Shown: positions 51,555 through 60,265 of the stretch, piece by piece | How the letters are laid out: each line of letters opens with the position of its first letter | How positions within the stretch are numbered: the stretch's first letter is position 1 | DNA from: Lachnospiraceae bacterium | GTDB taxonomy: Bacteria > Bacillota > Clostridia > Lachnospirales > Lachnospiraceae | Length of the DNA stretch: 60,291 nucleotides | Direction of reading: 5' to 3' | Assembly: GCA_022793375.1 (NCBI GenBank) | Contig: JAAWCS010000070.1 | Coordinates: 1 to 60,291 of the forward strand | Notes under the pieces: generated by a model | What the model was told of the DNA's origin: nothing | Databases searched by the model: none | Seen by the model: the letters and a program-made list of their open reading frames with translations, nothing else | Position numbers and translations under genes: made by a program

Positions 51555-52931
51555 ATGCTGGCAAAAACCAACGATGAAACGCTGCGGCAATATAAGCATG
51601 TGGATCCGGAATTTGTATTTTTTTATCAACGATGGAAAGAGATGCTTGACAGTCGTACACTGGAAATGCACCAGTACAATCTGTTGAACAGCTGCGCCGC
51701 GTGTGCGGAACTGGCCGAGGTCGTGGATAAGACGATGGAAGGCCTGTTTACTACCAGGCAGAATGCAGAAGATTGCCGGAACGAAGCGATGGAGATTGTG
51801 AAAACGGATCAGATCCTGGAACGGCGTAACCGTCCGCTTCGCAATATGCTGCTGCGGGTTCTGAGCGGAAAAATCGATACCAAACAACGCGGGGAGACGG
51901 CCGACGATAAGAGCGGAGCGTTTTATATTTCGTTAAATCGCTTAAAATATCAGCTAAAGACGCCGGTTCGCCAATTAAAAGAGGAATATCTGTCTTATGT
52001 CATCCATGATCTGGAGGAAGGCCTTTGGGCGGGCGACAAAGCGCAGGTGGAAATGAGCGCCGACAGCCTGATCAGCCAGTGCATCACAATGGGCTGGTCG
52101 GCGAAAGGGCTCAGCGAATTATCCTCCTGTTTGGAAGGAAAAGAAAGCGCCCGCACAAAATGGAATCGGTTTGTACGAAAAATCACGGTAGACTGGCAGG
52201 AGAGATTTGAAGTCTATTACAGCGTCAAAATTGAAACCCGCGCAGGCTTGTCGGCGGACCATATCCGACAGACGATCCTCTCGCTGGGGTTGGAGCTGAA
52301 AAAAGGAGAGGAGATCCTCGCAGGAGCTGCCGGTGCAAAAGACTTTTGCTCAAAAATCAAGGCAGAGACGGTTTACATTGTAACAAGCGTTTATGTGCCG
52401 GACTGCATTCGCTGCGGCTACCCGGTCGATGAAACGCTGGGTCTTAACATGGATGCGGAGAATAAAAAGGAACTGGTACGGCAGCTGATTTCCGTATTTC
52501 GTGATCCGGGCCGTTACAAGGTTTTGGAAAACCGCTGCCGGGCGCATTCGCTGCTTTTGTATCGCTGTCAGGAATTGCAGGGCCTTTTGAACGATGCGCT
52601 GCGGATCCGGGAAACATTTGATTCTTACATTCAAAAGAACCGCTGGCATATCCAGCGCCTGTATCGGCTCCGCAACGAGATTACGCATTCGGCATTTTGC
52701 GAGGAAAAATCTCTTACGATTTATATTGAACAGATCTATATGTATCTGGCACAGCTGATCAGCGAGGTGGTATACTATATTGAACATAAGGGCGTAGAAA
52801 CGGTGGAGGAAGCCTGCGCCGTGATTCTGGAAAATTATCGGACGTACTATGATTTTTTGAAGGAAGGAAAAATGCAGCTGGCGGATATTCTGCCGGATGG
52901 AATTGTCGATATGAGGGAGATTGCAGTGTGA
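51555..52931 (+). CDS. HEPN-like protein of unknown function inserted in the t6A gene set
   Basis: A 458-aa, mainly helical protein without signal or membrane segments. The N-terminal two thirds are not recognised. Near the C-terminus (residues about 360-405) it reads WHIQRLYRLRNEITHSAFCE; RNEITH (Arg373, His378) matches the R-x4-H ribonuclease motif of HEPN domains, and the context resembles Apea-like HEPN proteins. HEPN proteins are often RNases in toxin or antiphage systems, but some are not nucleases. The gene has its own GGGGGGAAGAGG site, a 156-bp upstream gap and slightly lower GC than its neighbours, and lies 19 bp before tsaB. It could be an insertion or a functional partner of the tRNA-modifying enzymes. 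Confidence 0.6.
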   Translation: MLAKTNDETLRQYKHVDPEFVFFYQRWKEMLDSRTLEMHQYNLLNSCAACAELAEVVDKTMEGLFTTRQNAEDCRNEAMEIVKTDQILERRNRPLRNMLLRVLSGKIDTKQRGETADDKSGAFYISLNRLKYQLKTPVRQLKEEYLSYVIHDLEEGLWAGDKAQVEMSADSLISQCITMGWSAKGLSELSSCLEGKESARTKWNRFVRKITVDWQERFEVYYSVKIETRAGLSADHIRQTILSLGLELKKGEEILAGAAGAKDFCSKIKAETVYIVTSVYVPDCIRCGYPVDETLGLNMDAENKKELVRQLISVFRDPGRYKVLENRCRAHSLLLYRCQELQGLLNDALRIRETFDSYIQKNRWHIQRLYRLRNEITHSAFCEEKSLTIYIEQIYMYLAQLISEVVYYIEHKGVETVEEACAVILENYRTYYDFLKEGKMQLADILPDGIVDMREIAV

Positions 52932-52950
52932 AAAGAAGGAGACAAATTCT

Positions 52951-53652
52951 ATGAAAATATTGGGAATTGAAAGCTCGTCGCTGACCGCTTCGGCGGCAAT
53001 CTGGGAGGACGGTATCCTGACAGCGGAATACACGGTAAACTTTAAAAAGACGCACTCGCAGACGCTGCTGCCGATGATTGACGAAATCTGCCGGATGACA
53101 GAGCAGGAACCAAAGACAATGGACGCGATTGCCGTGGCAAGCGGGCCAGGCTCCTTTACCGGCCTGCGTATCGGCGCGGCCACCGCAAAGGGATTGGCGC
53201 TCGCGCTCGCGCTTCCTGTGGTGGCGGTGCCGACGCTGGACGCCATGGCGTACCAATGTTTTGACGCCGTGTCGGTGATCTGCCCGATCATGGACGCCAG
53301 AAGGGGGCAGGTCTATAACGGCCTGTACGAATGGGAAAATGGCCGCTTTTGCATAAAACAACCGTCGCGGGCCATCGACATGGCAGAAGTGATCGAAGAA
53401 CTAAACGCGGCCGGCGGGCCGGTAATCTTCCTGGGGGACGGCGTACCGGTGCAGGAGGAACAAATTCGTGCCAGGCTGCATGTCCCCTTTTACCTGGCGC
53501 CGGCGACGATGAACCGGCAGCGAGCCGGGGCGGTGGCGTCCCTGGGCGCGGAACAATACGCGCAGGGACGCCTCCTAAAAGCAGAAGAATTTGCCCCCAA
53601 ATACCTGCGGCCGTCGCAGGCGGAGCGTGTGCGGCAGGAGAAAAACCGCTAG
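52951..53652 (+). CDS. tsaB: tRNA t6A-synthesis protein TsaB
   Basis: A 233-aa pseudo-enzyme of the ASKHA fold that dimerises with TsaD. It has ILGIESSSLTASAAIWEDG, HSQTLLPMIDEI and VASGPGSFTGLRIGAATAKG, the TsaB signature. AGAAGGAG precedes ATG 52951. It is separated from tsaE by the HEPN-like gene and from rimI by the tldE/tldD genes on the other strand. Confidence 0.95.
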   Translation: MKILGIESSSLTASAAIWEDGILTAEYTVNFKKTHSQTLLPMIDEICRMTEQEPKTMDAIAVASGPGSFTGLRIGAATAKGLALALALPVVAVPTLDAMAYQCFDAVSVICPIMDARRGQVYNGLYEWENGRFCIKQPSRAIDMAEVIEELNAAGGPVIFLGDGVPVQEEQIRARLHVPFYLAPATMNRQRAGAVASLGAEQYAQGRLLKAEEFAPKYLRPSQAERVRQEKNR

Positions 53653-53710
53653 GGACTGCTGCTAAACGCAGACTTTTGGCTATGCCCTGTCCCGCACAGG
53701 CTCTGCACGC
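53652..53710 (+). repeat. Decayed piece of the long-hairpin repeat
   Basis: GGGACTGCTGCTAAACGCAG right after tsaB resembles the left arm of the long-hairpin element (GGGAGCTGCTGCAAAACGCA at 57597). The right arm is not recognisable, so this is a degraded or partial copy between convergent genes. Confidence 0.4.
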
Positions 53711-53714
53711 AGAC

Positions 53715-55064
53715 CTACTTTCCGGCAACCGTCATGTTCCGTACCAGGACAGAGGGCGCGCCATAACGGCTGGAGGCCATCGGCAGCTTGAATTCCAGAT
53801 CGCTGCCGACGATCTCAATGTTCTTTAACAACTCATAGAAATTTCCGGAGACGGTAAAGTTTTTGACCGGCCGGCCCTTCGTGCCGTTTTCGATGAGAAA
53901 GCCGGCTGCGGACAGGGAAAAATCGCCTGTAACCGAATTGGCTCCGGCATGAAGGCCGGTCAGTAACGTGATGAAAACGCCGTTTCCGGCCGCCTTCAAA
54001 AGATCGTCCTGACTGCCGCCCTCGCCCGGATTCATAAAGAAATTGTAGGGCAGGATGCTGACCGCGGAGGCGTAGCCGGTTTTCTGGCCGTTGCCGGTGG
54101 AAACCGTGTTGTCCTTTTGGGCCGTGGACAGATTATGCAAAAGAGTAATCAGGCGGCCGTTTTCAATGACATTTTTGCATCGCGTGGCAACGCCTTCGCC
54201 GTCAAACGGCATATGGACCGGACAGTCCGGATGGAAGGGGTCGTCGGTGAGGGTAACAAGGGGGGAAGCAATCGGCTGCCCCTCTTTTCCCTTTAAAAGA
54301 GAAAGTCCCTGCTGAGCGGCCTGCGCGGAAAAAACCGGGAAGAAGGCCGACAGAAGCGTAGCCATCATTTTATGTACGAATACCACCGTATACGAACCGG
54401 TTTCTGCCGTATCGGCGCCGATGTTTGCCACGGCCTCCTCTACGGCTTCCGTTGCCACCTCTTTGGGGTCCAGTTCGGAAAAACGGGCGGCTTTGATGCG
54501 GTCGCCGTCTACCATGCCCTCTTGATCCTTGGCGACGGCAATGCAGCCGGCGAGGGAGTAGGAGCAGGTATAACTTAAATCCAGCCCGTTGGAATTGCAG
54601 AGGGAACGGGTGGTTTTCTGAAATTGGGTAAATGAGTTTGTACCGTCTAAGATGCGGCTGTCCAGCTGATAAGCCTGCTCCTGGGTGTCAAGGGCCAGGC
54701 GGATCAACTCGGCGGAGGACGGTCTTTCCTCCGGCGCGTGTTCCGGTTCCTGATAGAGATCGCCGGCCTTGTGGATCAGGGCGCTCTCCGTATTTTCGAT
54801 CGAACCGGCATTCTCCATGGCAGCTTCGACGATCCGCTGCGCTTCGGCTTCGGTAAATTGTTCCGTGGCGGCGTAGCCCATTTTGCCGCCGCAGATGCAG
54901 CGAAAGCAGACGCCGGCCTCCGAAGAGGTGGAAAACTGGTTCAGCTCATGAAACAGGACGTCGGCGCCGACAGTTTCCGCTTCCATATAATACAGTTCAT
55001 ATTCTTTAAGCCCCTGGTTTTTGGCAGCGGCCAGGACCAGTTCTTTGAATTCTTCATATTTCAT
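53715..55064 (-). CDS. tldE: TldE/PmbA family protein
   Basis: A 449-aa member of the PmbA/TldE family, the non-metal-binding partner of TldD in a heterodimeric protease that trims peptides (known for microcin B17 maturation and antitoxin turnover). Features include FHELNQFSTSSEAGVCFRCI, GNGQKTGYASAVSILPYNFF and a C-terminal GDFSLSAAGFLIENGTKGRP. The HExxxH metal motif of TldD is absent, as expected for TldE. It is transcribed after tldD with 66 bp between them, a gap that holds a dispersed repeat. Confidence 0.9.
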   Translation of the reverse strand: MKYEEFKELVLAAAKNQGLKEYELYYMEAETVGADVLFHELNQFSTSSEAGVCFRCICGGKMGYAATEQFTEAEAQRIVEAAMENAGSIENTESALIHKAGDLYQEPEHAPEERPSSAELIRLALDTQEQAYQLDSRILDGTNSFTQFQKTTRSLCNSNGLDLSYTCSYSLAGCIAVAKDQEGMVDGDRIKAARFSELDPKEVATEAVEEAVANIGADTAETGSYTVVFVHKMMATLLSAFFPVFSAQAAQQGLSLLKGKEGQPIASPLVTLTDDPFHPDCPVHMPFDGEGVATRCKNVIENGRLITLLHNLSTAQKDNTVSTGNGQKTGYASAVSILPYNFFMNPGEGGSQDDLLKAAGNGVFITLLTGLHAGANSVTGDFSLSAAGFLIENGTKGRPVKNFTVSGNFYELLKNIEIVGSDLEFKLPMASSRYGAPSVLVRNMTVAGK

Positions 55065-55080
55065 GTGGTGTTTCCTCCTA

Positions 55081-55127
55081 TACTGCCCGTGTTCTCAGGG
55101 CATGATGGTACACGTTTGCGGTGCTTC
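55081..55127 (-). repeat. Two-hairpin dispersed repeat between tldD and tldE
   Basis: TACTGCCCGTGTTCTCAGGG and the downstream GTACACGTTTGCGGTG match the repeat family in the same orientation as the array at 11.5 kb. It fills most of the tldD-tldE gap. Confidence 0.75.
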
Positions 55128-55130
55128 ATC

Positions 55131-56510
55131 CTATCGGCCGCCTACGGTAATCGATGATACGCGGATCAGCGGCTGTCCGACGTCGGTAGGGATGCTGCCG
55201 CTGCTTGCGCCGCACATGCCCTGCGCCGTTTCCAGGTTCTGTCCGACCATGTCGATATCCATCAGGATATCGGAGCCTTTGCCGATCAGGCTTGCGCCGC
55301 GCACCGGCTCGCAGATCTGCCCGTTGCGGATCAGATAGCCCTCATTGACGGCAAAATTGAAGGAACCGGTGGTGGGATTGACGGAACCGCCGCCCATTTT
55401 TTTGGCGTAAAGGCCGTATTCGATGGATTTGATAATGTCCTCGTTTTGGTCGGGGCCATTGTCGATATAGGTATTTGTCATGCGGGAAGTGGTCTCAAAG
55501 CGGTATCCCTGCCGCCGGCTGGAACCGTTTGCCTCCATGCCCATGCGGCGTCCGTTCAGCTTGTCGATCATATATGTTTTGAGAATGCCGTTCTCAATCA
55601 AGACCTTGCGCTGGGCCGGGGTGCCCTCGTCGTCGATGTTGATGGAGCCCCAGGCACCCGGGATCGTGCCGTCGTCAATGGCCGTGACTTTCTCATTGGC
55701 AATCTTCTGGCCCAGCTTTTCGCAGAATTGGGACTGGCCGATGGAAACGCAGGAGGCTTCCAGAGAATGCCCGCAGGCTTCGTGGAAGATAACGCCGCCA
55801 AATCCGTTTTCGATCGCGACCGGCATCCGTCCGGCTTTAATATAACCGGCATTCAGCATGGTAATGGCTTGTTCGGCCGCTTCCAGGCCGATTTGCCGGG
55901 GGGAAATCTGCTCAAAAAGCTCCAATCCCATCCGGCGTCCGGGCGAGCAGGAGCCGCTCTGATTTTCGCCGTTTTTGCTGGCAATGGCAGTGATCGGCAT
56001 CCGGGTGCGGATCTGCCGGTCCTCGGCATAGAGGCCGTCACTGTTGGCAATCAAGATCCGATGGTCGACGTCCAAAAGGCTTGCCTCGACCTGGGCAATA
56101 TCGGAATGATAGGTAAGGGCGGCAAAATATCCCTCCTTTAAAAGATCGATTTTGGATTGGTTGGACGCGTCCTGAGGAACAATGCGCACGGGATGGATAT
56201 CGCCGAAAATCCGCTCGTTTAAGCGGAGGCTGTGTCCCTCAGGAACCCCGTCTAAGGCGTCGGCGATGCGGGCGGCGCAGGCCAGCAGATCGCTGCGCTC
56301 CAAAGAAGAGGTGGAGCCGGCAATGCAGCGCGTTCCCTTGAGGATGCGGATTCCCACTCCGGAAATCAGCAGATCGGTGATCGTGTCCACCCGGCGGTCC
56401 ACCATGGTAATGGTATTCTGCTTCGTGTGCTCCATGTAGATCTCGGCAAAATCCGCCCCGGTGGACAGCGCTTTTGCCAGGACTTCGGTCAAAAGTTTTT
56501 TTGAAAGCAT
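55131..56510 (-). CDS. tldD: TldD family metalloprotease
   Basis: A 459-aa protease subunit. The zinc motif HEACGHSLEASCV provides the two His ligands of a HExxxH site, with the preceding ENGFGGVIF and the downstream IDDGTIPGAWGSINIDDEGT typical of TldD. It begins LSKKLLTEVLAKALSTGADF and contains the MVDRRVDTI strand. ATG 56510 with GAGG upstream is preferred to the longer frame from 56534. With TldE it forms a protease that degrades small unfolded peptides such as modified microcins. It is the first gene of the pair. Confidence 0.93.
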   Translation of the reverse strand: MLSKKLLTEVLAKALSTGADFAEIYMEHTKQNTITMVDRRVDTITDLLISGVGIRILKGTRCIAGSTSSLERSDLLACAARIADALDGVPEGHSLRLNERIFGDIHPVRIVPQDASNQSKIDLLKEGYFAALTYHSDIAQVEASLLDVDHRILIANSDGLYAEDRQIRTRMPITAIASKNGENQSGSCSPGRRMGLELFEQISPRQIGLEAAEQAITMLNAGYIKAGRMPVAIENGFGGVIFHEACGHSLEASCVSIGQSQFCEKLGQKIANEKVTAIDDGTIPGAWGSINIDDEGTPAQRKVLIENGILKTYMIDKLNGRRMGMEANGSSRRQGYRFETTSRMTNTYIDNGPDQNEDIIKSIEYGLYAKKMGGGSVNPTTGSFNFAVNEGYLIRNGQICEPVRGASLIGKGSDILMDIDMVGQNLETAQGMCGASSGSIPTDVGQPLIRVSSITVGGR

Positions 56511-56644
56511 GTTTTCCTCTTTTCTGCGCTGCAATTGTCAGTGCCGGATTCCGCCCTTGGCAGCGCACGGTACGGATATTAAAAATATACCATAAATCGG
56601 CAGGGCTGAACAGCGGCTTTTTTTAAAGCCGGTCCATTTGGTGA

Positions 56645-56673
56645 TTGCATTTCGCGGACAAATTCCGTATAAT
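56645..56673 (+). promoter_or_regulatory. Promoter of rimI
   Basis: TTGCAT (56645-56650), a 17-bp spacer and TATAAT (56668-56673), ending 41 bp before the rimI start. Confidence 0.75.
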
Positions 56674-56714
56674 GGAAAAATGATGCAAAAAGGTAAGATC
56701 GGAGGCAAACGCAT

Positions 56715-57194
56715 ATGGCGCCGGTAAACGAAACGATTCGTCTGCGCCCGATGACGGTGTGCGATGTCCCGGCGGTCGCCGCGCTGGAAGCGGAGACGTT
56801 TGCGGATCCCTGGAGCCAAAGGATTTACGAAGAAACGCTGGAAAGCGGCCGTTATGACTGCCGGGTCCTGGAACAACTGGGAGAGGACGCAAGCGAACTG
56901 CTCGGTTATTTTGCAGGGCAGCGGATCCTTGACGAAGCGGAGGTACACCGCATTGCGGTGAAGAAAGCGTCGCGGGGGAAGGGGTACGGTCAGCGGCTGC
57001 TGGAGGACTTTCTGACGCGGATGCGCCGGGCCGGAGCCGAGACGGTATTTCTGGAAGTACGGGCCGGCAACGAGGCGGCGATCGGGCTTTACCGGAAAAA
57101 CGGCTTTACGCAGAGCGGAATCCGCCGCGGCTATTATCACAATCCGTCGGAGGACGCCGTACTCATGCAAAAACGGTTATCCGAGAGCAGCTGA
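56715..57194 (+). CDS. rimI: Ribosomal-protein-alanine acetyltransferase RimI
   Basis: A 159-aa GNAT enzyme. The opening TIRLRPMTVCDVPAVAALEA and TFADPWSQRIYEETLES are typical of RimI. The acetyl-CoA loop is VKKASRGKGYGQRLLEDFLT, and LEVRAGNEAAIGLYRKNGF follows. RimI acetylates the N-terminus of ribosomal protein S18 and usually neighbours tsaB and tsaD. GGAGG precedes ATG 56715. It has its own promoter here because the usual tsaB-rimI link is broken by the tld genes. Confidence 0.9.
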   Translation: MAPVNETIRLRPMTVCDVPAVAALEAETFADPWSQRIYEETLESGRYDCRVLEQLGEDASELLGYFAGQRILDEAEVHRIAVKKASRGKGYGQRLLEDFLTRMRRAGAETVFLEVRAGNEAAIGLYRKNGFTQSGIRRGYYHNPSEDAVLMQKRLSESS

Positions 57195-57357
57195 ATCGTT
57201 TTATTCTGAGAAACATTTCCACGGTCACGGAGCGTGTTTTTGGTGTATACTGTCTGAGCCGGGACAAAAGACCGGTCAGCGGGCGGCTTGATTGCTGCGC
57301 CTGACCCCTTATCCGGCAAAACCCATTCACAACAGCAAAAACCGAGGAGGATTCGAC

Positions 57358-57597
57358 ATGGCAAACGATCAGAAGAAAGCGCTTTTTTGCAATGGCTGCG
57401 GCCGGGAACTGAAAAGGGAAAATGGGATTTACCGTGAGGATTTTGTGCGGATCCAGAAAAAATGGGGCTATTTTTCCGAAAAAGACACAGAAAACCATGC
57501 GCTTACGCTTTGCGAAGCATGTTATGACAAGTTGATAAGCCTGCTGGCGGTCCCGCCGGAAATCACGGAGGAAACGGAACTTCTCTCCATCGGCTAG
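57358..57597 (+). CDS. Small zinc-ribbon-like protein
   Basis: A 79-aa protein with two Cys pairs, CNGCGREL near the start and CEACYDKL towards the end, spaced to bind one zinc. The middle (ENGIYREDFVRIQKKWGYFS, then EKDTENH) is charged. GGAGGATTCGAC precedes ATG 57358; the longer frame from 57292 lacks a ribosome site. The stop codon overlaps the start of a long-hairpin repeat. No named family recognised; small proteins of this shape are common in Clostridia. Confidence 0.75.
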   Translation: MANDQKKALFCNGCGRELKRENGIYREDFVRIQKKWGYFSEKDTENHALTLCEACYDKLISLLAVPPEITEETELLSIG

Positions 57598-57698
57598 GGA
57601 GCTGCTGCAAAACGCAGATAAAACACAAAAAATGGCGGCGTTGGCTTACGCATGAATGCCATATTTTGTGTAGAATTTTTGTCTTGCAACAGCGCACC
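57597..57698 (+). repeat. Long-hairpin dispersed repeat (copy 2)
   Basis: GGGAGCTGCTGCAAAAC (57597-57613) faces CTTGCAACAGC near 57683-57693, and an inner ACACAAAA-ATGGC/GCCAT-TTTTGTGT pairing completes the rod. Arms match the 15654-15754 copy while the inner stem differs in sequence but keeps its pairing, as expected for conserved structure. It lies 68 bp before rnz. Confidence 0.75.
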
Positions 57699-57765
57699 AG
57701 AGCGGGGAGAAAGAGGGGCGCAGCCGGCGTAACCCGGACAAAGCCGGGAGAAACGGGGATACGAT

Positions 57766-58692
57766 ATGTTGGATGTATGTTTGCTGGGAACGGGCGGCAT
57801 GATGCCGCTGCCGTACCGCTGGCTGACTTCGCTGATGACTCGCTGCGACGGCAGCAGCCTGCTGATTGACTGCGGCGAGGGAACACAGATTGCCATCAAG
57901 GAAAAAGGATGGAGTTTCAAACCGATTGACTTTATATGCCTGACCCATTATCACGCGGACCATGTGAGCGGGCTGCCGGGACTTTTGCTGGCTATGGGAA
58001 ACGCGGACCGAAAGGAGCCGCTTACGATCATCGGGCCTAAGGGGGTGGAGCGGGTGGTCAATTCCCTGCGGGTAATTGCCCCGGAACTGCCGTTTGACAT
58101 TACCATGATCGAACTGACAGAACGGCAGCAGGAGATAGAGCTGGGGCCGTATACGGTGACGGCCTTCCGCGTCAATCACAATATCACCTGCTACGGCTAT
58201 CGGATCTGCCTGAAACGGGCCGGCAAATTCCAGGTGGAGAAAGCCCGGGCAGCAGGAATCCCGCTGAAATACTGGAACCGCCTGCAAAAAGGCAATATTA
58301 TAGAAGATAACGGACAGATTTATCGTCCGGAAATGGTGATGGGGGAGGAACGCCGGGGCTTAAAGGTAACATACTGCACCGACACCCGTCCGGTTCCCGT
58401 GATTGCCGAAATGGCGGCCGATGCCGACTTGTTTGTGTGCGAAGGCATGTACGGGGAGCACGACAAAGAGGATAAGGCGCGGGCGCATAAACACATGACC
58501 TTTTACGACGCGGCCCGCCTGGCCCTAAAAGCCGGCTGCCGGCAGCTGTGGCTGACCCATTACAGCCCTTCGCTGACGCGGCCGGAAGAATATATGGATG
58601 AGGTGCGGGCGATTTTTCCCCACAGCCAGGCCGGACGGGACGGCAAATCCACGGAGCTGCGGTTTGAGGAGGAAGAGGAAGAAGGAAGATGA
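57766..58692 (+). CDS. rnz: Ribonuclease Z (MBL-fold tRNA 3' endonuclease)
   Basis: A 308-aa metallo-beta-lactamase-fold nuclease. It has the family N-terminus ([17 protein letters not shown]), [15 protein letters not shown], the metal motif [19 protein letters not shown], and downstream [12 protein letters not shown] and [20 protein letters not shown]. RNase Z removes the 3' trailer of tRNA precursors lacking an encoded CCA, exactly the type of the two tRNA-Ser genes 1.2 kb downstream. The stop overlaps tsaD by 4 bp (ATGA). Confidence 0.9.
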   Translation: MLDVCLLGTGGMMPLPYRWLTSLMTRCDGSSLLIDCGEGTQIAIKEKGWSFKPIDFICLTHYHADHVSGLPGLLLAMGNADRKEPLTIIGPKGVERVVNSLRVIAPELPFDITMIELTERQQEIELGPYTVTAFRVNHNITCYGYRICLKRAGKFQVEKARAAGIPLKYWNRLQKGNIIEDNGQIYRPEMVMGEERRGLKVTYCTDTRPVPVIAEMAADADLFVCEGMYGEHDKEDKARAHKHMTFYDAARLALKAGCRQLWLTHYSPSLTRPEEYMDEVRAIFPHSQAGRDGKSTELRFEEEEEEGR

Positions 58693-59762
58693 AAACGGAC
58701 GGAAACGCGAGTACGGTAAAAGAAGATGTTTTAATTCTGGCGATTGAAAGCTCCTGCGACGAGACGGCGGCGGCGGTGGTGCGAAACGGGCGCGAGGTAT
58801 TATCGAATGTGATTTCCTCGCAGATCGACCTGCATACGCTCTACGGCGGCGTGGTGCCGGAACTGGCTTCCCGCAAACACATTGAGAAAATCGATCAGGT
58901 GATTGCCGAGGCGCTGGCGGAGGCGTCGGTGAGCCTGGAGGACATCACGGCGGTCGGCGTCACCTATGGCCCGGGACTGGTAGGGGCGCTGTTGGTCGGC
59001 GTGGCGGAAGCGAAAGCGATCGCCTTTGCGCGCCGGCTGCCTTTGGTGGGCGTACATCATATTGAAGGTCATATCTGCGCGAACTTTATCGAGCACAAGG
59101 AACTTAAGCCGCCTTTTTTGTGTTTGGTCGTTTCGGGCGGCCATACGCATCTGGTAAAAATGGAGGATTACGGGAAGTTTGAGATCCTGGGACGTACCAG
59201 GGACGATGCCGCCGGAGAAGCGTTCGACAAGGTGGCCCGGGCCGTGGGCCTGGGATACCCCGGCGGGCCAAAGATTGACCGTGTGGCAAAAGAAGGGAAT
59301 CCGCAGGCGATTGCTTTTCCGCAGGCGCATATCGACGGCTGCCCGTATGATTTCAGCTTCAGCGGTCTGAAGTCGGCGGTTCTGAATTATTTAAACCATG
59401 CGCAGATGATGGGACAGGAGGTAAAGCAGGCGGACGTGGCGGCTTCGTTTCAAAGCGCCGCGGTAGAAGCCCTTGTCAGCCGCGCGATGATGGCGGTCGA
59501 TGAGTTCGGGGCCAAACAAATCGTATTGGCCGGCGGCGTGGCATGCAACTCTGCGCTGCGCCGGGAGATGGAAGCGGCCTGTCTGGCGCATGGCTGCCGC
59601 CTGTATTACCCCTCGCCGGTTTTCTGTACCGACAACGCGGCAATGATCGGCGTGGCTGCCTACTACGAATACCAAAACGGCGTCCGGGCCGGCTGGGACC
59701 TGAACGCGGCGCCGAATTTAAAGCTGGGAGAGCGGCAGCCGACAGAGGAAAAGCTTCGCTGA
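58689..59762 (+). CDS. tsaD: tRNA t6A-transferase subunit TsaD
   Basis: A 357-aa ASKHA-fold enzyme that transfers threonylcarbamoyl to A37 of ANN-decoding tRNAs. It has [40 protein letters not shown], the metal-binding [10 protein letters not shown] and a C-terminal [17 protein letters not shown]. It is translationally coupled to rnz (4-bp overlap). With tsaE, tsaB and rimI in this window, the standard bacterial t6A set is complete except tsaC. Confidence 0.97.
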   Translation: MKTDGNASTVKEDVLILAIESSCDETAAAVVRNGREVLSNVISSQIDLHTLYGGVVPELASRKHIEKIDQVIAEALAEASVSLEDITAVGVTYGPGLVGALLVGVAEAKAIAFARRLPLVGVHHIEGHICANFIEHKELKPPFLCLVVSGGHTHLVKMEDYGKFEILGRTRDDAAGEAFDKVARAVGLGYPGGPKIDRVAKEGNPQAIAFPQAHIDGCPYDFSFSGLKSAVLNYLNHAQMMGQEVKQADVAASFQSAAVEALVSRAMMAVDEFGAKQIVLAGGVACNSALRREMEAACLAHGCRLYYPSPVFCTDNAAMIGVAAYYEYQNGVRAGWDLNAAPNLKLGERQPTEEKLR

Positions 59763-59817
59763 AAACGACGCTTAAAAACCTGGCCGAAAATTCTCTAAAA
59801 AAAATTGAAAAAGGTGG

Positions 59818-59846
59818 TTGACAGATTTGGCAAGAAGTGCTAGAAT
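59818..59846 (+). promoter_or_regulatory. Strong promoter of the tRNA-Ser/rRNA transcription unit
   Basis: Perfect TTGACA (59818-59823), a 17-bp spacer and TAGAAT (59841-59846), 48 bp before the first tRNA. The quality is typical of stable-RNA promoters. Confidence 0.85.
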
Positions 59847-59893
59847 ACTTTTTGCGTCACGAAAGAAAGACGCAGAGATACAGAAAAAGCACT

Positions 59894-59979
59894 GGAGAGA
59901 TGTCCGAGTGGTTTAAGGAGCTGGTCTTGAAAACCAGTGACTCCGAAAGGGGCCGCGGGTTCGAATCCCGCTCTCTCCG
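59894..59979 (+). tRNA. tRNA-Ser (anticodon UGA)
   Basis: An 86-nt class II tRNA. The acceptor GGAGAGA pairs with TCTCTCC, the anticodon loop is CT-TGA-AA between CTGGT and ACCAG, a variable arm follows (GTGACTCCGAAAGGGGCCGC), and the T-arm has GGTTCGAATCC. Discriminator G; no encoded CCA. Confidence 0.95.
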
Positions 59980-60025
59980 TCGGAATCGAATCCATGATAA
60001 TAGGACGGGCTATATCGTCGAACTT

Positions 60026-60115
60026 GGAGAAGTACCCAAGCTGGCCGAAGGGGCTCCCCTGGAAAGGGAGTAGGTCGTTAATAGCGGCGCAAGGGTTCAA
60101 ATCCCTTCTTCTCCG
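60026..60115 (+). tRNA. tRNA-Ser (anticodon GGA)
   Basis: A 90-nt class II tRNA. The acceptor GGAGAAG pairs with CTTCTCC, the anticodon loop is CT-GGA-AA between CTCCC and GGGAG, a long variable arm follows, and the T-arm has GGTTCAAATCC. Discriminator G; no encoded CCA. Confidence 0.95.
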
Positions 60116-60139
60116 TCGGCTTTCTAAAAAAGAAGGCCA

Positions 60140-60152
60140 TGCACTTTGACAA
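60140..60152 (+). promoter_or_regulatory. rRNA leader boxA-like antitermination element
   Basis: TGCACTTTGACAA resembles the boxA sequence of rRNA leaders (TGCTCTTTAACAA) and lies about 120 bp before the 16S start. It would recruit Nus factors to prevent premature termination. The rest of 60116-60265 is an AT-rich leader with no gene. Confidence 0.55.
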
Positions 60153-60265
60153 CAGAACAGTATATTCCAACCCTGAAGATTCTTTTAAGAGAATTTTTGG
60201 AACAAAACCTAGACATAGGTAAAACGGAAAAAGATAAGCTGGATGTTTATCTTTGACCAGACAAA

